From an uncultured Pelagibacteraceae bacterium (GTDB lineage Bacteria > Pseudomonadota > Alphaproteobacteria > Pelagibacterales > Pelagibacteraceae), in NCBI GenBank assembly GCA_902516425.1, contig CABXYE010000003.1, forward strand, positions 52,208-116,207: a stretch of DNA of 64,000 nt, in the 5' to 3' direction. Position numbers and translations under genes: made by a program. Below the pieces are notes generated by a model. It saw only the letters and a program-made list of their open reading frames with translations, was not told the DNA's origin and did not search any database. Below, piece by piece: positions 1-10,715 of the stretch; within the stretch, counting starts at the first letter, position 1, and each line of letters begins with the position of its first letter.

Positions 1-816
1 GTAATTATCAGCGTGACCTAAGATATTTGGCGTATAAAAAACAAAAAAAGCGAAAACAATCATAAACATTAACAGCGCAAAACCATCCTTGATAACTATG
101 TAAGGATGAAATGGGACTGTATCTTTTGATGGTTTCTTTACATCGATACCAATTGGATTATTATTTCCTGGCACATGAAGAGCCCAAATGTGTAAAACAA
201 CTAATCCTAAAATTAAAAAAGGTATTAAGTAGTGTAATGTGAAAAATCTTGTGAGTGTTGGATTATCGACTGAATACCCTCCCCACAACCATGTTACTAT
301 TCCTTCACCTACCAAAGGAATTGCGCTAAATAAATTTGTAATAACTGTAGCTCCCCAAAAACTCATTTGTCCCCATGGTAAAACATAGCCCAAGAAAGCT
401 GCTGCCATCATCAAAAGATAAATAATTATACCAATAATCCATATTACCTCTCTAGGCGATTTATAAGAGCCATAAAATAAAGATCTAAAGATATGAATAT
501 ATACTGCTAAAAAAAACATTGAAGCTCCATTTGCATGTATATATCTTATTAACCAACCATAATTCACATCTCTCATTATGTGTTCGACACTTTGAAACGC
601 CATATCAGCGTGCGCAATATAATGCATTGCTAAAACTAATCCGGTTACAATTTGGGTAATCAAACAAAATGTGAGAATTCCACCAAATGTCCACCAATAA
701 TTTAAATTTTTTGGTGTTGGGTAATCTGATAAATGGTTTGCTAAAGTTAAGAGTGGTAATCTATCATTAAACCATTTCCCGACTTTTGATTTTGGTGTGT
801 ATTCGTGATCACTCAT
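1..816 (-). CDS. petB: cytochrome b of the bc1 complex (partial; C-terminus runs off the left edge)
   Basis: Reverse-strand translation [66 protein letters not shown] is typical cytochrome b; lies directly downstream of the Rieske gene; open to the window edge so absent from the ORF track. Confidence 0.95.
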   Translation of the reverse strand, partial: MSDHEYTPKSKVGKWFNDRLPLLTLANHLSDYPTPKNLNYWWTFGGILTFCLITQIVTGLVLAMHYIAHADMAFQSVEHIMRDVNYGWLIRYIHANGASMFFLAVYIHIFRSLFYGSYKSPREVIWIIGIIIYLLMMAAAFLGYVLPWGQMSFWGATVITNLFSAIPLVGEGIVTWLWGGYSVDNPTLTRFFTLHYLIPFLILGLVVLHIWALHVPGNNNPIGIDVKKPSKDTVPFHPYIVIKDGFALLMFMIVFAFFVFYTPNILGHADNY

Positions 817-822
817 AAAAAA

Positions 823-1332
823 TTATCCAATCTTAATTGTGTTGGCATCAACAAATTTATACTCTGGAATTTCCATATTTGTTGGGGCTGGACCTTTTCT
901 AATTCTGCCTGAAGTGTCATAATGTGAACCATGACAAGGACAGAACCATCCGTTGTAATCTCCTTTTTGATCCAACGGCACGCAACCCAAATGTGTACAA
1001 ACTCCTAGCATAACAAGCCACTCTGGATTTTTTGCTCGATCTTCGTCTTTCTCTGGGTGCTTTAAATCATCTATCTTTACAGATTTAGCTTCAGCTATTT
1101 CCTCTGGAGTTCTTCGTCTGATAAAAACTGGTTTGCCTCTCCATAACACAGTTATGGTTTTCCCTGGATTAACAGCACTTACATCGACCTCAGTACTTGC
1201 TAATGCTTTTACTGATGCGTCTGGGTTCATTTGATCTATCATTGGCCAAATTACTGCCCCTGCTCCCACAGCTCCCACAGCATAAGTAGCTGTAAATAAA
1301 AAATCTCTTCTGTTACTCTTTTTTTCTGACAT
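823..1332 (-). CDS. petA: ubiquinol-cytochrome c reductase iron-sulfur subunit (Rieske)
   Basis: N-terminal RRDFL twin-arginine-like anchor; CTHLGC and CPCHGSHYD Rieske motifs. Confidence 0.97.
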   Translation of the reverse strand: MSEKKSNRRDFLFTATYAVGAVGAGAVIWPMIDQMNPDASVKALASTEVDVSAVNPGKTITVLWRGKPVFIRRRTPEEIAEAKSVKIDDLKHPEKDEDRAKNPEWLVMLGVCTHLGCVPLDQKGDYNGWFCPCHGSHYDTSGRIRKGPAPTNMEIPEYKFVDANTIKIG

Positions 1333-1415
1333 TTAAATTATTATGCTAAAATCAATCATTATTACTTAATATATGGTTTCATATAATATAAAATACTAAA
1401 TTTACTACTGTTAGA

Positions 1416-1889
1416 ATGACACAGAAATCAATGAATGATGGGCCAAAAATCGCGTTATTTGAGCCAGATATTCCACAAAATACTGCCGCTATCATAAGAA
1501 CGTGCGCATGTTTAGGGGCGAAATTGGAAATAATAGAGCCTTGTGGATTTTTATTAAATGATAAAAGATTTAAAAGGGTTGTAATGGACTATATGGACGA
1601 AAAAGAAATTAAATTTTATGAAAGCTCCGATCAATTTTTTGATGAAAAAAAGAATCAAAGAATTATACTTATGACTACAAAAGCCTTTGGCTCATACACA
1701 AAATTTAAATTTAAAAAAAATGATACAATCTTATTTGGGAGAGAAAGTGCAGGAGTGCCTCAATATGTGCATAAAATGATAAACAATAGACTAAAAATTC
1801 CAATGAAAAATAATAGGCGCTCTCTAAACATCTCTTCTTCTGTTGCCATAATATTGGCCGAGTGCTTAAAGCAAAATAAATTAATTTAA
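1416..1889 (+). CDS. trmL: tRNA (cytidine(34)-2'-O)-methyltransferase
   Basis: SPOUT family: ALFEPDIPQNTAAIIRTCACLG, LFGRESAGVP, MKNNRRSLNISSSVAIILAE. Confidence 0.9.
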   Translation: MTQKSMNDGPKIALFEPDIPQNTAAIIRTCACLGAKLEIIEPCGFLLNDKRFKRVVMDYMDEKEIKFYESSDQFFDEKKNQRIILMTTKAFGSYTKFKFKKNDTILFGRESAGVPQYVHKMINNRLKIPMKNNRRSLNISSSVAIILAECLKQNKLI

Positions 1890-2717
1890 ATGGATTTAGA
1901 AATAAAACAAAAATTAACAAGTAATTGGTTTAAATCATTGCAGGAGATGATTTGCAAAACTATCAGTGATTTTGAAAAAAACAAGATCAATTTTATATCG
2001 ACCGAATGGAAAAAAAATTTAAAAAAAAATGAAGGTGGTGGCGAATATAGAATTTTAAAAAATGGAAAAATTTTTGATAAAGTGGGAGTAAATTTTTCGA
2101 AAGTTTATGGAAAATTTCCAAAAAAATTTCAACAAAATGTGCCTGGCGCTCAAAAAGATCCCAGGTTCTGGGCATCAGGAATATCTGTTGTTATGCATAT
2201 GAAAAATCCCTTAATCCCTGCTATGCATTTTAACACTAGATATATTTGTACTACTTTTGATTGGTTTGGCGGAGGTATTGATGTCACGCCATCTAAAAAA
2301 GATAATAAAGAAAAAGATGAATTTCACAAAACTCTCAGGGATATGTGTAATCGACACGACAAAAAATATTATAAAAAATATAAAAAGTGGTGTGATGAAT
2401 ATTTTTATCTACCCCATAGAAAAGAGCCACGCGGAATTGGTGGTATTTTTTTTGATTATAAAAAAGATGATTTTGAAAAAAATTTTAAATTTGTCAGAGA
2501 TGTTGGTGTTACATTTGAGTCTATTTTTCAAAAAATTATAAGTAAAAAAATTAAAAAAAAATGGACTTCTCGAGATAAAGAAAATCAATTTATTAAAAGA
2601 GGAAGATATGCAGAATTTAACTTGTTGTATGATAGGGGTACGAAGTTTGGTTTACAAACAGGTGGTAATGTTGAAGGTATATTAATGTCATTACCTCCTT
2701 ATGCAAAATGGAAATAA
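1890..2717 (+). CDS. hemF: oxygen-dependent coproporphyrinogen-III oxidase
   Basis: [61 protein letters not shown]. Confidence 0.96.
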   Translation: MDLEIKQKLTSNWFKSLQEMICKTISDFEKNKINFISTEWKKNLKKNEGGGEYRILKNGKIFDKVGVNFSKVYGKFPKKFQQNVPGAQKDPRFWASGISVVMHMKNPLIPAMHFNTRYICTTFDWFGGGIDVTPSKKDNKEKDEFHKTLRDMCNRHDKKYYKKYKKWCDEYFYLPHRKEPRGIGGIFFDYKKDDFEKNFKFVRDVGVTFESIFQKIISKKIKKKWTSRDKENQFIKRGRYAEFNLLYDRGTKFGLQTGGNVEGILMSLPPYAKWK

Positions 2718-2718
2718 A

Positions 2719-3195
2719 ATGGATAAAGAACCAATTACTTTAAATGGATTAAATAAATTAAAAGAGGAATTAATTTTTCTTAAAGAAAAAAAAAGACCTG
2801 AAATAGTTGCAGCAATTGCTGAAGCAAGGTCCCACGGAGATCTGAAAGAAAATGCTGAGTACCATGCTGCAAAAGAGGAGCAATCTCATAACGAGGGAAG
2901 AATAACAGAAATAAATGATATTATAGCAAGGGCAAATGTAATTGATGTTACTAAAATAAATAATGATGGCAAAGTAATTTTTGGTGCCACAGTTTTTCTA
3001 GAAAATTTAGATACTGGTGAAAAGATAGATTATAAAATAGTTGGAAAAGATGAGGCAGACTTAAAAAAAAAATTGTTATTTTTTCAATCACCAATAGGCA
3101 AAGGTCTTATTGGGAAAAAAAAAAATGATCTTGTAGAGATAAATACTCCTGCTGGAGTAAAAAACTTTGAAATAAAAAACGTCAAATATCTTTAA
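2719..3195 (+). CDS. greA: transcription elongation factor GreA
   Basis: [30 protein letters not shown]; start set at MDKEPIT (ORF track opens at 2701 inside hemF). Confidence 0.95.
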   Translation: MDKEPITLNGLNKLKEELIFLKEKKRPEIVAAIAEARSHGDLKENAEYHAAKEEQSHNEGRITEINDIIARANVIDVTKINNDGKVIFGATVFLENLDTGEKIDYKIVGKDEADLKKKLLFFQSPIGKGLIGKKKNDLVEINTPAGVKNFEIKNVKYL

Positions 3196-4466
3196 CCTTT
3201 AACAATATTATCGATTTGTTTATCTGAAATTTCAAAATTATTCCTTATCCATTCCTCTTCAATTAATTTAAGCGTACTCCCTAATTGCCTTCCCTCTGGT
3301 ATTTTATATCTAGCCATTAATAAATCGGCACCAATAGGTAAGCTAGGCGTAGTCTTACTTTTATATAGTTCTAGTAAATTTAATAACTTCTTATCTGCTT
3401 TCTTTGTTTTTATAATTTTAAAATATAAAATATCTAATACTGCTTGCTTACCATTATAATAAAAAACTCTATTTAAATTAGCTTCGTTCAAAATTTTCGA
3501 CTCTTTTTTATCATTATAAAAGTTACTAATTACGTTAGCTCTTTTTTGTTCTTTTTTTGAAATATTATATTTATATAAAAAATATTCTAAATTATCTGTT
3601 TCATCTATTATCATTAAAAATAAAACAAATATTAAATCTAATTCAACAAATAATTTTTTCTTAACTTTGATTTTATCAATGATAGTTTTTAAGTTTTTAA
3701 GTTCTGGAAAAATTAGTAATATTAAATCGATGCTGAATCTATCTTTGGATAACTTTTCTAATTGGTCTGATTTTAATAATTTTTTTAATTCATCTAACAA
3801 CCTCTCTTTAGATATTAAGGAAATACCATTAATATTTGTTTTTATTATCTTTGTTACTTCTTCTTTGTGAGGTTGTTTAGAATAATTTAAAAAGAATCTT
3901 AAGTATCTTAATATCCTCAAATAATCTTCTTTAATTCTTTTTTCAGCATCGCCAATAAAACTAACCTGCCCTATTTCAATATCTTTTTTTCCATTAAAGG
4001 GATCAAATAAATTTCCATCTAAATCAGAGTATATAGAATTAATTGTAAAATCTCTCCTAAAAGCATCTTTTTTCCAATCTTTAGAAAATTTTACTTTAGC
4101 GTGTCTACCATCTGTAAAAATGTCTTCTCTTAGAGATGTTATTTCAAACTTATGGTCATCTATTATTGCTGTAATCGTTCCATGTTCAATTCCTGACTCA
4201 TAAAAATTAATATTTTCTTTTTTTAAGATTTTGGAAACTTCAAAAGGATTTAAATTTGTTGCTAAATCTATGTCGTCTACTTTCTCATTATTTAAAACTT
4301 TTCTTAAACAACCTCCAACATACCTAATTTCGCTTTCAGATGAGTAAGAATTAATAGCCTCAAAAATTTTTTTAATTGGAGTTGTAAGTTCAAGTTTTTT
4401 GATATTATTCTTAAATGAGTTAAGATTTTTTGAGTTCGAGAAAATTTTATTAAAAAAGTTTTTCAT
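3192..4466 (-). CDS. cca: CCA tRNA nucleotidyltransferase / poly(A) polymerase family
   Basis: [56 protein letters not shown]. Confidence 0.92.
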   Translation of the reverse strand: MKNFFNKIFSNSKNLNSFKNNIKKLELTTPIKKIFEAINSYSSESEIRYVGGCLRKVLNNEKVDDIDLATNLNPFEVSKILKKENINFYESGIEHGTITAIIDDHKFEITSLREDIFTDGRHAKVKFSKDWKKDAFRRDFTINSIYSDLDGNLFDPFNGKKDIEIGQVSFIGDAEKRIKEDYLRILRYLRFFLNYSKQPHKEEVTKIIKTNINGISLISKERLLDELKKLLKSDQLEKLSKDRFSIDLILLIFPELKNLKTIIDKIKVKKKLFVELDLIFVLFLMIIDETDNLEYFLYKYNISKKEQKRANVISNFYNDKKESKILNEANLNRVFYYNGKQAVLDILYFKIIKTKKADKKLLNLLELYKSKTTPSLPIGADLLMARYKIPEGRQLGSTLKLIEEEWIRNNFEISDKQIDNIVKG

Positions 4467-4469
4467 ATT

Positions 4470-4543
4470 TGGCTGGGGCGCTAGGATTCGAACCTAGGAT
4501 GCAGGTACCAAAAACCCGTGCCTTACCGCTTGGCTACGCCCCA
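4470..4543 (-). tRNA. tRNA-Gln (anticodon TTG), CCA encoded
   Basis: Minus strand TGGGGCGTAGCCAAGCGGTAAGGCACGGGTTTTTGGTACCTGCATCCTAGGTTCGAATCCTAGCGCCCCAGCCA; 7-bp acceptor, D, anticodon (CGGGT/ACCTG, loop TTTTGGT) and T (CTAGG/CCTAG) stems fold by eye. Confidence 0.95.
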
Positions 4544-4574
4544 ATCTAATTTCGTATAGCACAAAAAAAAGAAT

Positions 4575-5420
4575 TTATATAGTTTTTGCAACTTTACACC
4601 AGCAGTTTTTATATTTTCTACTAAATTTTTTTTTAACAAAATGGCATAACTTTTCAGATTTGAAATATGCGACAATTGCTGAACCTGATCCAGTCATTCT
4701 TACAAAACTCTTATTTGAAGATTTTTCTAAAAAATATTTAATATTTTTTAATTTTGGAAACTTGAATAGTGATATTACCTCAAGAGAATTATCAAGTTTT
4801 TTTAAATAATCAAAACTAAGCATTTTCTTAGAGGGTTTGTTAAATTTGGGCTTTGAGAATTTTTCAACGCTCGAATATATCTCTTTTGTTGAGCAACCAA
4901 AAATAGGTTTAACAATTAGGGCATAAAATTTTTTACAATTCTTAAACTCTTTAATATGATTATTAGATTTTAAAACCATAAAAGTAGAATTGAGACCCAA
5001 AGCTACATCTGAACCTATTGATTTGCAAATTGAGATTAATTGTCTTTTACTGGGATTTATAAACTTTTTCTTGATTAAATATTTTAATATATTTGCAGCA
5101 TTCATTGATCCACCTCCCAATCCGGATTTTGTTGGTATATTTTTTTTTATTCTTATCTCAAATCTATGACCTGCAAGCAGCTTTTCTTTCTCTAAAATTT
5201 TTAACAACTTTGATATTGTATTTTTTTTGTAAATATTTTTTGAATATTTCCCATTAAATGAAATTAAATGTTTTTTAGATTGAATTTTTTTAATTAAAAT
5301 AACATCATGTAACGAAACAAATCCCACAATACTCTCAATTTGATGAAGTCCAGAAGTTTTTCCAGTAACATTTAGAGCTAAATTAATTTTAGCATATGAC
5401 TTTATTCTAGAGTAGTTCAT
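4575..5420 (-). CDS. ispE: 4-diphosphocytidyl-2-C-methyl-D-erythritol kinase
   Basis: AKINLALNVTGK, KNIPTKSGLGGGSMNAANIL, RMTGSGSAIVAYF GHMP kinase motifs. Confidence 0.93.
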   Translation of the reverse strand: MNYSRIKSYAKINLALNVTGKTSGLHQIESIVGFVSLHDVILIKKIQSKKHLISFNGKYSKNIYKKNTISKLLKILEKEKLLAGHRFEIRIKKNIPTKSGLGGGSMNAANILKYLIKKKFINPSKRQLISICKSIGSDVALGLNSTFMVLKSNNHIKEFKNCKKFYALIVKPIFGCSTKEIYSSVEKFSKPKFNKPSKKMLSFDYLKKLDNSLEVISLFKFPKLKNIKYFLEKSSNKSFVRMTGSGSAIVAYFKSEKLCHFVKKKFSRKYKNCWCKVAKTI

Positions 5421-5421
5421 T

Positions 5422-7092
5422 TTAGAGTCCTTTAATCATTTTTGAATTTATTTTTTGTAATAATTGTTCATCTACATCTTCCATTTTAAATACACTTTTC
5501 CAGAAATATCTTGCTTGAATTTTTCTTCCTAACTTCCAAAGAATATCTCCATAGTGGTCATGCACAATTGCGTCATCTGGCATTAACTCGACAGCTCTCT
5601 TTAAATATGTCTCTGCTTTTACATAGTCATCAGTTAGATAATAAGCCCAACCAATTGAGTCTATTATGTAAGGATCATTTTCTTTTAAAGAATATGCTTT
5701 CTCTAACATTTCCATAGCCTCTTTAATTTTATAATCTCTCTCTAACCAAGAGTATGCCAAGTAATTAAGGACATACGCATCATTAGAATCAATTTCTAAA
5801 GATAAAAGCATATCTCTATCTGCCTCTTCGTAGTTCCCCATTCGTTCGTTACTCGCACCTCTCCTATAGAATAAATCTGATTTAATTTCTAAATCATCTC
5901 CAACTATTCCTAAGACTATTGTGTAATATTTTATTGCTTGTTCATATTCTTTTGCATTTCTGTAGAAATTAGCGATATCAAACAATATTTTTTCATTTGG
6001 TTTTTCAATTTTTTCAAAACTAGACTTAATGAATTTTAACGACTCCTTTTGACCAATATCTTTTGAAATCATTTGAGCCTCTTTTTTTAATCTATACCAA
6101 TAATAAAAATCATCCTCTTTTTCAAATTCTCGTAAAATCTTTTTAACTCGATCAAATTCTCCATTTAAATATTGGTTTTCAGCGATTAATGATAAATTAT
6201 AATGAAATTTTGGATTTAAATAGTTGGATAAAGACAAATAAAAATTAGATTTGATAAAATCGTCTTGGGTAGAATATAAATTGGATATTAAAAACAAAAA
6301 TTCACTTATTAAGTCATTATGGTTTTTACATGAAAAAACATCATTAATTTTTTTTTCATTTCCATTTTCAATCCAACTTTTTCCTTGAGACAAAAGTAAC
6401 GATGTGTTGATAAATTTAATGCCCTCAGTTATTTTTTTGGCTTCATCTATTTGATTATTTTCAATTAGATATGCCAAATAAAAAAAAGTGTACCTAGTTA
6501 AGTCTGCATCATCATTATTAATTAAATTAGAGAAATAAGTTTTTGTTTTTGGATCTTCTAAATAGCAACTTTGAAAGGTTGATGAAATTATTGATAAATT
6601 ACCATAATTTTTAATATTATCTGGCAGTCTTTTTTCATTGAATACGAAAATGTAGTCTCCCAAAATATCTAAAATTGCTGAGTTAAATTGGTTAAGCTTA
6701 TTATATTTTTTAGTCTCAGATATATAATCTAATGCTTTTGAAAAATCATTTCTTCTTAAACTGTCTATTGTTAATAATAAGTACTTTTCGAAAAATTCGG
6801 ATTTATTCTTATTTTGTTTAACAACATTAATGGCTCGATTTACCTTATTTTCTAAAACTAAAGAGTAAACATATCTCTTTAAATAAGGTTCGTGCCTTTT
6901 TAATAAAACTTTAGAAGTGTTAAAAAAATTTAATGCCTCTGAATTGTCGTTATTTTCAAATGCTACAATTCCAGAAAAATATTTTGATAAATTTTTGGAG
7001 TCAAAATCATTAAAACTAGGACTTTTAGAATACGAAGGATTTTGATAAAGTAACAGGAGTATAAATAAAAATTTTATATTTTTGACAAACAT
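5422..7092 (-). CDS. exported tetratricopeptide repeat protein
   Basis: N-terminal signal-like hydrophobic segment; C-terminal TPR-like helices (AYVLNYLAYSWLERDYKIKEAMEMLEKAYSLKENDPYIIDSIGWAYYLTDDY). Confidence 0.85.
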   Translation of the reverse strand: MFVKNIKFLFILLLLYQNPSYSKSPSFNDFDSKNLSKYFSGIVAFENNDNSEALNFFNTSKVLLKRHEPYLKRYVYSLVLENKVNRAINVVKQNKNKSEFFEKYLLLTIDSLRRNDFSKALDYISETKKYNKLNQFNSAILDILGDYIFVFNEKRLPDNIKNYGNLSIISSTFQSCYLEDPKTKTYFSNLINNDDADLTRYTFFYLAYLIENNQIDEAKKITEGIKFINTSLLLSQGKSWIENGNEKKINDVFSCKNHNDLISEFLFLISNLYSTQDDFIKSNFYLSLSNYLNPKFHYNLSLIAENQYLNGEFDRVKKILREFEKEDDFYYWYRLKKEAQMISKDIGQKESLKFIKSSFEKIEKPNEKILFDIANFYRNAKEYEQAIKYYTIVLGIVGDDLEIKSDLFYRRGASNERMGNYEEADRDMLLSLEIDSNDAYVLNYLAYSWLERDYKIKEAMEMLEKAYSLKENDPYIIDSIGWAYYLTDDYVKAETYLKRAVELMPDDAIVHDHYGDILWKLGRKIQARYFWKSVFKMEDVDEQLLQKINSKMIKGL

Positions 7093-7103
7093 AATTGTAC
7101 TTT

Positions 7104-7823
7104 ATGACTAAAAAGATGTTAAATCAAAATGCCAAATATGATCAAAAATTTTTAGATAAAGTAGAGCCAAAATTTGAATTTAGTAATAAGCCAATTAATA
7201 GACTAAAAGTTGTTCAGGAAAATAGCATTAAAAATAAAACATCAAAAGCTGAGAGAATATTAGGGCTAAAGAAAGAGATCAATTCAATTGAAGATTGTAA
7301 TTTAAAAAATAATTCTAAAAATTTGGTAATGGGAGATGGTGACATAAATAGTCCTATAATGTTAATTGGAGAGGCTCCTAATGAGAAAGAGGACTTGGAA
7401 GCTAGAACATTTTGTGGGGATGTTGGCGTACTTTTAAACAAGATGCTTTTAGCAATTAAAATCAAAAAAGAGAAGGTGTACTCTACTTACTCAATAAATT
7501 TTAGACCGCCCAATGATAGAAAGCCCACTGCTCAAGAAATAAAGAGATATTCAATTTTCCTAAAAGAACATATTTCAATTATTGATCCTAAAATTTTGAT
7601 ATTAATGGGCACCACTGCAATGGAGGCGGTGACGGGTCTTAACAATCAAATTTCAAATGAAAGAGGAGATTGGAAAGAAATTATAATTGGAAATAAAACA
7701 ATTCCTGTAATTATCACTTTTAATCCATCTTATTTAATCAGGTATCCAGATAAAAAGAAATTCTCATGGGAAGACCTAAAAAAAATAAGAAAAAAAATAG
7801 AGGATTTGAATATTAAAATTTAA
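7104..7823 (+). CDS. uracil-DNA glycosylase family protein (type 4-like)
   Basis: MLIGEAPNEKEDLEARTFCGDVGVLLNKML, STYSINFRPPNDRKPTAQEI, ILMGTTAMEAVTG, TFNPSYLIRYP; ATG at 7104 preferred over ORF-track start at 7095. Confidence 0.88.
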   Translation: MTKKMLNQNAKYDQKFLDKVEPKFEFSNKPINRLKVVQENSIKNKTSKAERILGLKKEINSIEDCNLKNNSKNLVMGDGDINSPIMLIGEAPNEKEDLEARTFCGDVGVLLNKMLLAIKIKKEKVYSTYSINFRPPNDRKPTAQEIKRYSIFLKEHISIIDPKILILMGTTAMEAVTGLNNQISNERGDWKEIIIGNKTIPVIITFNPSYLIRYPDKKKFSWEDLKKIRKKIEDLNIKI

Positions 7824-8383
7824 TGAAAATAATTGCTGGGGTAGATGAAGTCGGTCGAGGAAGTTTGGTTGGACCAGTCTATGCTGCTGCAGTGATTTTA
7901 AAAAGATCCATAAATACAAAATTACTAAAAGATTCAAAAAGTATATCGAGTTCAAAACGTAAAGTTTTATTTGAACACATTAAAAAAAATTCAATTTGGG
8001 CAATTGGAAAGGCATCGTTGAAAGAAATTGAAGAGCTAAATATTTTAAATGCCAGTTTATTAGCAATGAAAAGAGCAATAAAAAAACTGAAGAAAAGGCC
8101 CTCACACGTTTTAATTGATGGAAATAAACTTCCTGATATGAAAAATTACAGACTAAAGTCTATAATTAAAGGTGACCAAAAAATTCCTTCAATTTCAGCA
8201 GCATCGATTATTGCAAAAGTTGCACGTGATAAAATGATTTCAGATTTAGGAAAAAAGTTTAAAGGCTATAATTGGCAAAAAAATTTCGGATATGGCACCT
8301 ATCATCATTTAAAAGCCATAAAAGTTTTAGGAGTTACAAAGCATCACAGAAAAACCTTTTCACCTGTAAACAAATTGAAATAG
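7823..8383 (+). CDS. rnhB: ribonuclease HII
   Basis: IAGVDEVGRGSLVGPVYAAAVIL, LIDGNKLP, KGDQKIPSISAASIIAKVARD, GYGTYHHL. Confidence 0.96.
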   Translation: MKIIAGVDEVGRGSLVGPVYAAAVILKRSINTKLLKDSKSISSSKRKVLFEHIKKNSIWAIGKASLKEIEELNILNASLLAMKRAIKKLKKRPSHVLIDGNKLPDMKNYRLKSIIKGDQKIPSISAASIIAKVARDKMISDLGKKFKGYNWQKNFGYGTYHHLKAIKVLGVTKHHRKTFSPVNKLK

Positions 8384-8469
8384 TTTTCACGTAAAAACAC
8401 CATATGTAGTTATCGCTATTCAAAGTCATACAAATTCAATCTAAATAATTCAATCCTAGGTTGACCCGG

Positions 8470-8485
8470 GAATCTTTTTGGAGTC
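8470..8485 (+). promoter_or_regulatory. two GANTC sites in the ccrM leader (GAATC 8470-8474, GAGTC 8481-8485)
   Basis: Direct read: cccgGGAATCtttttgGAGTCtaat immediately upstream of the likely ccrM start. Confidence 0.5.
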
Positions 8486-8502
8486 TAATTTATTTTTTCA
8501 AA

Positions 8503-9573
8503 ATGAATTTAGATTTTAAAAATAAGCTAATTAATGGAGATAGCCTTCAGGAGCTAAAAAAAATTCCCGATGAGACTTTTGATTTAATTTTTGCTGACCC
8601 TCCTTACAACCTACAATTAAAAAGTGAATTAACGAGACCAGATAGATCTAAAGTAAGTGCAGTAAATGATAAATGGGATCAATTTGAAAATTTTAAAAAG
8701 TATGATGACTTTACCTATTCCTGGTTAAATGAATGTAAAAGAATTTTAAAAAAAAATGGAGCAATCTGGGTAATTGGAAGTTACCATAACATTTTTAGAG
8801 TTGGGACAGCTATTCAAAATTTAGGTTTTTGGATTTTAAACGATGTCATTTGGAATAAAAAAAACCCCATGCCAAATTTTAGAGGAACACGATTTACGAA
8901 CGCACATGAAACTTTAATTTGGGCATCTAAGTCTGAAAAATCAAAATACACTTTTAATTATCAATCATTAAAGTGTTTGAATGACGATCTTCAAATGAGA
9001 TCTAATTGGGAATTACCGATTTGTAATGGTTCTGAAAGACTGAAAAAGAATGGTAAAAAAGTGCACTCTACTCAAAAACCTGAGGCTCTACTGCATAGAA
9101 TTTTATTAGCAACTTCAAATAAAAGTGATTTAGTTTTAGATCCTTTTTTAGGATCAGGTACAACGGTAACAGTTGCAAAAAAATTAGGTCGAAATTATTA
9201 CGGAATTGAAAAAGAAAAAACATATTTTAAAGCTGCTGAACACAGACTAAAGAAAACAAAACCTATAGAAGATAATAATTTAGATACTCTTCAGAATGGC
9301 AGATCTAAACCAAGAATACCTTTTGGTTCTTTGGTTGAATTAGGAATAATAAAACCAGGAACTACTATTTTCGATAATAAAAAGAAAATTAGCGCAAAAA
9401 TTAGGGCTGATGGCAGTATCAAACATGCTCAAACTGAAGGCTCAATTCATAAAGTAGCAGCCACAATCTTAGGGACTGAAAGCTGTAATGGATGGACCTA
9501 TTGGCATTATAACTTGAATGGTAACGCAGTTCCTATCGATCATTTACGACAACGATTAATTTCTAATACTTAG
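8503..9573 (+). CDS. ccrM: CcrM-type adenine-specific DNA methyltransferase (predicted GANTC)
   Basis: FADPPYNLQL, LVLDPFLGSGTTVTVAKKLGRNYYGIE and the CcrM-type C-terminal domain; start set at MNLDFKNKLI (ORF track opens at 8461). Confidence 0.93.
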   Translation: MNLDFKNKLINGDSLQELKKIPDETFDLIFADPPYNLQLKSELTRPDRSKVSAVNDKWDQFENFKKYDDFTYSWLNECKRILKKNGAIWVIGSYHNIFRVGTAIQNLGFWILNDVIWNKKNPMPNFRGTRFTNAHETLIWASKSEKSKYTFNYQSLKCLNDDLQMRSNWELPICNGSERLKKNGKKVHSTQKPEALLHRILLATSNKSDLVLDPFLGSGTTVTVAKKLGRNYYGIEKEKTYFKAAEHRLKKTKPIEDNNLDTLQNGRSKPRIPFGSLVELGIIKPGTTIFDNKKKISAKIRADGSIKHAQTEGSIHKVAATILGTESCNGWTYWHYNLNGNAVPIDHLRQRLISNT

Positions 9574-10715
9574 TTTTTATATATTTTACCAAGATAACCT
9601 TCTAAAAACTTTTTGTTTTTTACTAATCTTTTCAAAAAAATATTTCTTAATAATGTTGTTAAAGGATTAGATAAATGAAAAACAAATTGATTAAATTTTG
9701 AGCGATTATTAACCATTTTTGTTTTATTAACTCTATTTCCAAAAAAATTACTTTCAGTGTTATTCTCTATGCTCTCAAATAAATCATATGCACCTTCTAT
9801 TGATTGTGATGCACCTTGAGCAAATGATGGTGGAAAAGCAAAAAAAGCATCTCCAATTAAATGAATATTATTATTTTTAACTTTAAAAAAATCACGGCTT
9901 ATAAATATTGGGTATATCTTTAGATCCTTAATATTATCAAAAAATTTCTTATTCACGTGTGGAACTTTTTCTAAAACCTTTCGAATAAAAATATTTTCAT
10001 TAAACAACGAGTAATCTTTTTGCTCATCCTCTAAAAGTTTAAATTTCATTACAGCTATAAAGTTTAAATCTCCGTCAGGAGATACCGGATAAGTAACATA
10101 GTGAAAATTTGAACCTAAGAACAATGAGATGTTTTTTGTATCAGCCATGTTTGAGGAGCTTGGTATTATTCCCCTAATAGCCAACGTATCATTAAATTTT
10201 GGTTCAATTTGATTTTTTGATAACAAATTTTTACTCTTTGAAAAGACTCCATCTGAAATAATTAGATAGTCAAATTCATAAATTTTATTATTTTTAAAAG
10301 TGATCTTAATGATCTGATCTTGTTGTTCTATCTTTGAAATAGTATGGTCAAATTTTATTTCTTTTTCCAAGTCCTTTTTTAAAAAATTAACAAGCGATGA
10401 TCTTTTAAGCGTAGTATATTTACAATTTTCAGTGTTAAAATCTGATATATTTAACTCACATATCTTATTAGAATTTTTAACTGAGTAAAAATTGATTTTA
10501 TCTGGATTAAATTTCTCATTATTTTCTAATTTATCAAACTGAATTTTATTTAAGAGTTTGATGCTGTTGACAGATAATTGAATACCGTAACCTTCTTTTA
10601 AATTTATTAAGCTATTTCTCTCAAAAATAGTTACTTGATACTTTTTGTTTCTCTTAAATAAATTGGCAATGAACAGTCCTGAAATACCAGCACCAATTAC
10701 AGCTACTTTTTTCAT
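9570..10715 (-). CDS. FAD-dependent monooxygenase (aromatic-ring hydroxylase-like)
   Basis: VAVIGAGISGLFIANLFKR dinucleotide fold, LIISDGVFSKSK, HLIGDAFFAFPPSFAQGASQSIEGAYDL. Confidence 0.85.
   Translation of the reverse strand: MKKVAVIGAGISGLFIANLFKRNKKYQVTIFERNSLINLKEGYGIQLSVNSIKLLNKIQFDKLENNEKFNPDKINFYSVKNSNKICELNISDFNTENCKYTTLKRSSLVNFLKKDLEKEIKFDHTISKIEQQDQIIKITFKNNKIYEFDYLIISDGVFSKSKNLLSKNQIEPKFNDTLAIRGIIPSSSNMADTKNISLFLGSNFHYVTYPVSPDGDLNFIAVMKFKLLEDEQKDYSLFNENIFIRKVLEKVPHVNKKFFDNIKDLKIYPIFISRDFFKVKNNNIHLIGDAFFAFPPSFAQGASQSIEGAYDLFESIENNTESNFFGNRVNKTKMVNNRSKFNQFVFHLSNPLTTLLRNIFLKRLVKNKKFLEGYLGKIYKN

Noticed and set aside
2257-2541. 94-aa plus-strand ORF inside hemF
   Set aside because: Alternate-frame AT-rich shadow entirely within a confident gene.
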